From Oscillospiraceae bacterium (GTDB taxonomy: Bacteria; Bacillota; Clostridia; Oscillospirales; Ruminococcaceae), in the NCBI GenBank assembly GCA_017424665.1, contig JAFOYK010000025.1, positions 1-9,265 on the forward strand: a DNA stretch of 9,265 bases. Direction: 5' to 3'. Position 1 is the stretch's first letter. Each line of letters starts with the position of its first letter. The notes below the pieces were generated by a model, which searched no databases, was not told the DNA's origin, and saw only the letters and a program-made list of their open reading frames with translations. Made by a program: the position numbers and the translations under genes. Positions 6,118 to 9,265 of this stretch are shown piece after piece.

Positions 6118-6948
6118 ATGACCAGAAAGATTATCGCACTCGTACTCGCAATGGTAATGTGCCTCGGCTTTGCCGGATGCGGCGCAGAAGAAGAAAACGA
6201 AAACGTTCTCCGTGTTGCAATGGAATGTGCTTACGCACCTTACAACTGGACCCAGAACGACGATTCCAACGGCGCTGTTCCAATTTCCGGAACAAGCGAT
6301 TTTGCTTACGGCTATGACGTAATGATGGCAAAACTCATTGCCGAATCCATGGGCAAAGAACTTGAAATCGTAAAACTCGACTGGGATTCCCTTGTTCCCG
6401 CTGTTTCTTCCGGCGACGTTGACCTCGTAATCGCAGGCCAGTCCATCACCGCTGAAAGACTTGAAGTTGTGGATTTCTCCGATCCTTATTTCTATGCTTC
6501 CATCGTAACCCTTACAAAAGCAGATTCCAAATATGCAACCGCTGCTTCCGTTGCGGATCTTGCAGGCGCAACCTGCACTTCCCAGCTCGGAACCATCTGG
6601 TATGACATCTGCCTCCCGCAGATTCCCGAAGCAAATATCCTTACCGCACAGGAAACCGCACCCGCAATGCTTGTTGCACTTGAATCCGGCGCTGTTGACC
6701 TTGTTGTAACCGATATGCCCACCGCAATGGCTGCAACCGCTGTTTATGACGACATGGTCCTTCTCGATTTCACCGGAACCGAAGGCGAATTTGAAGTTTC
6801 CGAAGAAGAGATCAATCTCGGAATCTCCATGGAAAAAGGCAACACCGAACTTCTCGAAGCAGTTAACGCTGTTCTTGCAACCCTTACCGTTGAAGATTAC
6901 GAAGCAATGATGGCAGACGCTATCGCAGTTCAGCCTCTCAGCGAATAA
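6118..6948 (+). CDS. Amino acid ABC transporter substrate-binding lipoprotein (probable lysine)
   Basis: 276 residues. ATG at 6118 with AAGGAA 7 bases upstream. The N-terminus is a lipoprotein signal: MTRKIIALVLAMVMCLGFAG then Cys21, the expected lipidation site, so the mature protein is anchored on the outer face of the membrane. The rest is a type-3 solute-binding domain (SBP_bac_3): LRVAMECAYAPYNW (31-44), FAYGYDVMMAKLIAESMG (62-79), GQSITAERLEVVDFSDPYF (107-125) and AGATCTSQLGT (149-159) are all family landmarks for polar amino acid binding. The lysine riboswitch upstream makes lysine the likely ligand; that comes from regulation, not from binding-site residues. It is the first gene of the operon with permease and ATPase. 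A GC-rich stem-loop after its stop may let it be made in excess over the membrane parts. Confidence 0.92.
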   Translation: MTRKIIALVLAMVMCLGFAGCGAEEENENVLRVAMECAYAPYNWTQNDDSNGAVPISGTSDFAYGYDVMMAKLIAESMGKELEIVKLDWDSLVPAVSSGDVDLVIAGQSITAERLEVVDFSDPYFYASIVTLTKADSKYATAASVADLAGATCTSQLGTIWYDICLPQIPEANILTAQETAPAMLVALESGAVDLVVTDMPTAMAATAVYDDMVLLDFTGTEGEFEVSEEEINLGISMEKGNTELLEAVNAVLATLTVEDYEAMMADAIAVQPLSE

Positions 6949-6971
6949 TAGTTTTTTAAAATCAATAATTC

Positions 6972-6998
6972 AACCGCCCGGAAGAACTCCGGGCGGTT
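6972..6998 (+). terminator. Stem-loop after the binding-protein gene (partial terminator or mRNA stabiliser)
   Basis: Perfect 11-bp stem AACCGCCCGGA / TCCGGGCGGTT with an AGAAC loop, followed only by TATAATG, a poor T-tract. As no other promoter is evident before the permease gene, read-through is expected. Such loops after binding-protein genes commonly raise the binding-protein to permease ratio. Confidence 0.7.
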
Positions 6999-7022
6999 TA
7001 TAATGTATGAATCCTCTTAAAA

Positions 7023-7121
7023 CCTCCTCAGAGGAGGAGGGGGACCGTCGAAGACGGTGGAGGAGGGATTACACCCTTTCGTCTTTGCCTTTTGCAAAGC
7101 CACCTCCCCTTAAGGGGAGGT
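7023..7121. repeat. Composite palindromic repeat (two REP-like units head to head)
   Basis: Dense inverted-repeat DNA: CCTCCTC-A-GAGGAGG (7023-7037), ACCGTC-GAA-GACGGT (7044-7058), AGGG-ATTACA-CCCT (7064-7077), CTTTGC/GCAAAG (7083-7088 with 7094-7099) and a perfect 20-bp palindrome with arms ACCTCCCCTT / AAGGGGAGGT (7102-7121). The right half read on the - strand has the same order of parts as the single unit at 8723-8778: outer palindrome, TGGC, small hairpin, ACG, AGGG, AATCC. This is a small non-coding repeat, not a gene, and it lies between two genes of one operon. Confidence 0.8.
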
Positions 7122-7147
7122 AATATATTAAAAAGGAGCAAATAACC

Positions 7148-7945
7148 TTGGCAGAATTTATCGAAGGCATCGTTAAAGTTTGGAACGGCTACGGTTCTTC
7201 CTTCCTTAACGGTGCGCTCAACACCCTTATCGTATCTTTGGTCGGCACCATCGCCGGCTGCATCATCGGTTTCGGAGTCGGCGTTGTCCAGACCATTCCG
7301 ACCGACAAAAAAGACCCCCTTTGGAAAAGAGTTATCCTTACCGTTGTTAACCTTATCCTTAAAGGTTACGTCGAACTTTTCCGCGGAACCCCGATGATCG
7401 TTCAGTCCGTTTTCATCTATTACGGCGTAAGAATGGTTTTCGATTACCAGATGGACGTTTGGCCGGCTGCGCTTTTCATCGTTTCCATCAACACCGGCGC
7501 ATATATGGCCGAAACTGTCCGCGGCGGTATCCTTTCCATTGATCCGGGCCAGACCGAAGGCGCAAAAGCAATCGGAATGAACCACTTCCAGACCATGATG
7601 AACGTAATCATCCCCCAGGCTTTCCGCAACATCATCCCCCAGATCGGAAACAACTTCATCATCAACATCAAAGATACTTCCGTTCTTTCCGTAATCAGCT
7701 TTGCGGACCTTTTCTTCACCCACAAAAGCGCGGTCGGAGCGCTCTATCTCTATTTTGAATCCGCAACCATCACCATGGCAATTTATCTTGTTATGACCGT
7801 AACCGCTTCCGCACTTCTTCGCCTTCTTGAAAAGAAGATGGACGGCGACGATAACTATGACCTTGCCACCACCGATACCCTTGCTTACACCAGCGGACTT
7901 TTAAGCTATCACCCGAAAGAAAAAACTTTGGAGGACTTCAAATGA
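7148..7945 (+). CDS. Amino acid ABC transporter permease (HisM/GlnP type)
   Basis: 265 residues from a TTG start at 7148, chosen because AAAAGGAG (7131-7138) is 9 bases upstream and the protein then begins (M)[26 protein letters not shown], the usual N-terminus. Residues about 20-225 are a BPD_transp_1 domain with about five membrane segments. [12 protein letters not shown] (75-86) is a family landmark, and the cytoplasmic EAA loop is at 137-158 ([10 protein letters not shown]...IIPQA), where the ATPase docks. Only one permease gene is present, so the channel is probably a homodimer. About 38 hydrophilic residues after the last helix (228-265, [17 protein letters not shown] and onward) make it longer than typical members of about 220-230. 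Its TGA overlaps the ATG of the ATPase gene, which implies translational coupling. It probably imports lysine, judged from the operon's riboswitch. Confidence 0.93.
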   Translation: MAEFIEGIVKVWNGYGSSFLNGALNTLIVSLVGTIAGCIIGFGVGVVQTIPTDKKDPLWKRVILTVVNLILKGYVELFRGTPMIVQSVFIYYGVRMVFDYQMDVWPAALFIVSINTGAYMAETVRGGILSIDPGQTEGAKAIGMNHFQTMMNVIIPQAFRNIIPQIGNNFIINIKDTSVLSVISFADLFFTHKSAVGALYLYFESATITMAIYLVMTVTASALLRLLEKKMDGDDNYDLATTDTLAYTSGLLSYHPKEKTLEDFK

Positions 7946-8679
7946 GCGAAAACATCATAGAAATTCAGCATCTTGAAAAGAATTTCGGAAGCCACAAAGT
8001 TCTTTCCGATATCGATTTTTCCGTTAAAAAAGGCGACGTCACCACCATAATCGGCGTTTCCGGTTCTGGTAAATCCACCCTTCTTCGCTGCATAAACGTT
8101 CTCGAAACCCCTTCCGGCGGAAAAATTCTTTTCCACGGAAACGACATTGACGAAAAAGGCTTTTCCGTAACCGATTACCGCGCAAAGGTCGGAATGGTTT
8201 TCCAGAGTTTCAACCTTTTCTCCAACATGACCGTTCTTCAGAACTGCATGGTCGGCCAGGTCAAAGTTCTTGGCAAAAAGAAAGCCGAAGCGGAGGAAAA
8301 AGCAAAATATTTCCTTGAAAAAGTAGGCATGCTCCCCTACATCAACGCAAAACCGAAACAGCTTTCCGGCGGCCAGAAACAGCGTGTCGCAATCGCAAGA
8401 GCCCTTGCGATGGAGCCGGAAGTTCTTCTTTTTGACGAACCCACTTCCGCACTTGACCCCCAGATGGTCGGCGAAGTTCTTGCAGTAATGCGCCAGCTTG
8501 CAGCGGAAGGCCTTACCATGATCGTTGTAACCCACGAAATGGCTTTCGCAAGAGACGTTTCCAACCACGTTGTTTTCATGAAAGACGGCGTAATCTGGGA
8601 AGAGGGAACCCCCGAAGATATCTTCGCAAACCCCAAGAAAGAAGAAACCAAGGATTTCCTTTCAAGATTCATAAATTGA
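7942..8679 (+). CDS. Amino acid ABC transporter ATP-binding protein (GlnQ/HisP type)
   Basis: 245 residues, the usual length of this family. ATG at 7942 overlaps the permease stop by 4 bases (ATGA); GGAGG at 7930-7934 is 7 bases upstream, inside the permease gene. All ATPase motifs are intact: Walker [10 protein letters not shown] (38-46), Q-loop Gln88 in VFQSFNLF, signature [16 protein letters not shown] (141-156), Walker B VLLFDEP (161-167) with Glu166 as catalytic base, D-loop SALD (169-172) and switch His198 in [11 protein letters not shown]. It is a soluble protein that docks on the permease and powers import. It is the last gene of the lysine-riboswitch operon and is followed within 10 bases by a terminator. 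Confidence 0.96.
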   Translation: MSENIIEIQHLEKNFGSHKVLSDIDFSVKKGDVTTIIGVSGSGKSTLLRCINVLETPSGGKILFHGNDIDEKGFSVTDYRAKVGMVFQSFNLFSNMTVLQNCMVGQVKVLGKKKAEAEEKAKYFLEKVGMLPYINAKPKQLSGGQKQRVAIARALAMEPEVLLFDEPTSALDPQMVGEVLAVMRQLAAEGLTMIVVTHEMAFARDVSNHVVFMKDGVIWEEGTPEDIFANPKKEETKDFLSRFIN

Positions 8680-8685
8680 TGAAAC

Positions 8686-8714
8686 AAAAAAGCACCGCTT
8701 TTGCGGTGCTTTTT
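8686..8714 (+). terminator. Intrinsic terminator of the lysine importer operon
   Basis: AAAAAGCACCGC / GCGGTGCTTTTT, a 12-bp stem with a TTTT loop and T-tract, starting about 7 bases after the ATPase stop. Confidence 0.94.
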
Positions 8715-8722
8715 CCTTTTAG

Positions 8723-8778
8723 CCTTCCCGGAGGGGAAGGTGGCATTTGCGAAGCAAATGACGGATGAGGGACAATCC
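8723..8778. repeat. REP-like palindromic unit, single copy
   Basis: CCTTCCC-GGAG-GGGAAGG (8723-8740), TGG, CATTTGC-GAA-GCAAATG (8744-8760), then ACGGATGAGGGACAATCC. It has the same layout, and partly the same sequence, as the - strand reading of the right half of the element at 7060-7121. It is intergenic, between convergent genes, with no coding potential. Confidence 0.75.
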
Positions 8779-8793
8779 TATCCAATCAAAAAC

Positions 8794-8815
8794 GGGCGCA
8801 CACATAGGTGCGCCC
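8794..8815. repeat. GC-rich palindrome, second repeat type
   Basis: GGGCGCAC-ACATAG-GTGCGCCC, an 8-bp perfect stem followed by CTACGA. There is no T-tract, so it is not a standard terminator. It lies in the same 179-base gap as the REP-like unit. I suspect a dispersed repeat from its look, not from a second copy in this window. Confidence 0.5.
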
Positions 8816-8831
8816 CTACGATTTTCTCAAT

Positions 8832-8860
8832 AAAAAAACACCGCTGAGCGGTGCTTTTTT
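8832..8860. terminator. Bidirectional intrinsic terminator
   Basis: CACCGC-TGA-GCGGTG (8839-8853) with seven A before it and CTTTTTT after it. It directly abuts the TAA of the - strand RHH gene (8859-8861) and can also stop + strand read-through from the importer operon. Confidence 0.9.
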
Positions 8861-9047
8861 ATTTGTATAATTTTTCTTCATCAACGGGAATTTCGCCGTT
8901 TTCTTTTTCGAATTCCTTGATACATTCCTTCGCAAGAAATTCAAGCTGGGCGTTAAGAGAACGCACATTCTGCTTTGCAATATAGGTTATTTTATAAAGA
9001 ACTTCCGGCTCAAAGCGGATTCCGGTTTGGATTTTATTAGTAGACAC
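8859..9047 (-). CDS. Small ribbon-helix-helix (Arc/CopG-like) protein
   Basis: 62 residues from a GTG start at 9047; GAGGTG (complement of 9053-9058) is 5 bases upstream and no ATG fits. The sequence follows the RHH layout: a basic-polar strand KIQTGIRF (5-12), Pro-Glu cap, helix A EVLYKITYIAKQ (15-26), turn RSLN, helix B AQLEFLAKECIKEFEKEN (33-50) and a short acidic tail. In this fold a dimer's paired strands bind the DNA major groove. It could be a free-standing repressor or an antitoxin; no toxin gene is next to it on the same strand. It diverges from a second RHH-like gene at 9147, and repeated GATAACA(C) motifs lie between them, one overlapping this gene's own RBS, so autoregulation is likely but inferred. 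Confidence 0.8.
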   Translation of the reverse strand: MSTNKIQTGIRFEPEVLYKITYIAKQNVRSLNAQLEFLAKECIKEFEKENGEIPVDEEKLYK

Positions 9048-9120
9048 GATAACACCTCGTTTTAATTATGTTATCAGTATAGGCCGAAAAACATTGAAAT
9101 AATACAAACAAAGTGTTATC
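9048..9120. promoter_or_regulatory. Shared intergenic operator region with three GATAACA(C) motifs
   Basis: GATAACAC at 9048-9055 (+), and on the complement GATAACA at 9075-9069 and GATAACAC at 9120-9113. The outer two are exact 8-bp inverted copies. Motif 1 overlaps the GAGGTG ribosome binding site of the - strand gene. Motif 2 abuts a possible - strand -10 box TATACT (9081-9076), for which no good -35 was found. Motif 3 overlaps the -10 of the + strand promoter. Confidence 0.6.
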
Positions 9121-9122
9121 AT
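9094..9122 (+). promoter_or_regulatory. Predicted sigma-A promoter of the right-edge gene
   Basis: TTGAAA (9094-9099), 17-base spacer, TATCAT (9117-9122); each box is one base off consensus. A start near 9129 would leave a short leader before the GTG at 9147. Confidence 0.65.
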
Positions 9123-9146
9123 AAAAAGAAAAAGCCGGTGGTTTTT

Positions 9147-9265
9147 GTGGAAAAAGAAGGAGGAAATCTTCCTTTTTGCAACGGTTCTTCGCTGAAAAAC
9201 AGAAATATTGAAATTTCCCTTTCGCCGGATGTTGCTTTCCGGCTTGAAAGGATTGCGGAAAAGGA
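9147..9265 (+). CDS. N-terminal part of a second RHH-like protein (runs off the right edge)
   Basis: 39 complete codons from GTG at 9147: a linker of about 18 residues, then NRNIEISLSPDVAFRLERIA. This lines up without gaps with IQTGIRFEPEVLYKITYIA of the divergent small protein: a hydrophobic-alternating strand, Pro-acid-Val, aromatic, basic, aliphatic, Ile-Ala. This suggests an RHH strand and helix A. The start is uncertain: GTG at 9147 and GTG at 9138 are both in frame and only a weak GGTGG precedes the former, while a strong AAGGAGG at 9157-9163 has no in-frame start at proper distance. The rest of the protein, and so its function, is outside the window. Confidence 0.55.
   Translation, partial: MEKEGGNLPFCNGSSLKNRNIEISLSPDVAFRLERIAEK

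Noticed and set aside
6030..6317. A 95-codon + strand open frame starting in the riboswitch terminator.
   Set aside because: It begins inside the terminator stem and overlaps the binding-protein gene in another frame, and its Arg-rich tail is typical of a frame shadow.
7023..7121. A CRISPR-like or terminator reading of the dense palindromes.
   Set aside because: There are no regularly spaced identical repeats with unique spacers, and no stem is followed by a T-tract; a REP-like composite fits better.
8859..9047. The small RHH protein as antitoxin of a local toxin-antitoxin pair.
   Set aside because: No second small gene adjoins it on the same strand; the terminator follows immediately and the upstream neighbour is divergent and itself RHH-like. 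This cannot be excluded without the sequence to the right.

Overview
The window looks like a chromosomal segment of an anaerobic Firmicute of the class Clostridia, most likely an Oscillospiraceae/Ruminococcaceae-type gut bacterium. This is inferred from strong AGGAGG-type ribosome binding sites, consensus sigma-A promoters, a Firmicute-type lysine riboswitch, a YhbD-bactofilin gene pair as in Bacillus, frequent TTG/GTG starts, A/T-rich intergenic DNA and CACCG-stem terminators. No rRNA, tRNA, CRISPR array, transposase or phage gene was found.

Left edge (1-1680, + strand): the C-terminal end of an MBOAT membrane O-acyltransferase, followed directly by a DHHW/AlgJ-AlgX-like membrane-anchored protein. 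Together they form a cell-surface polysaccharide O-acetylation module that ends in a bidirectional terminator.

Middle left (1691-5563, - strand), three transcription units: (a) a YhbD-family HTH protein plus a bactofilin, driven by a consensus promoter carrying two copies of a GTAACA-N-TGTTAC palindrome; (b) a U32-family protein of the TrhP tRNA-hydroxylation type with its four cluster-binding cysteines; (c) a CPA2-type cation:proton antiporter. Each unit has its own predicted promoter and terminator.

Centre (5564-6117): a 554-base gene-free stretch. It holds the divergent antiporter promoter, an A/T-rich stretch with nothing recognisable (about 5635-5701), a consensus + strand promoter, two inverted repeats in the leader, a full lysine riboswitch with a predicted kissing loop, and its intrinsic terminator.

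Right (6118-8679, + strand): a polar amino acid ABC importer (lipoprotein binding protein, permease, ATPase) placed under that riboswitch and therefore probably a lysine importer. A composite palindromic repeat sits inside the operon between the binding-protein and permease genes; a related single copy and a second type of palindrome lie after the ATPase gene.

Right edge (8859-9265): a small ribbon-helix-helix (RHH) protein on the - strand and the start of a second, apparently also RHH-like protein on the + strand. They diverge from about 100 bases that carry three copies of a GATAACA(C) motif overlapping promoter and RBS elements.

The most interesting signals are regulatory: the double operator of the yhbD-bactofilin operon, the divergent RHH pair with shared sites, the extra hairpin that competes with riboswitch P1, and the intra-operon repeat.
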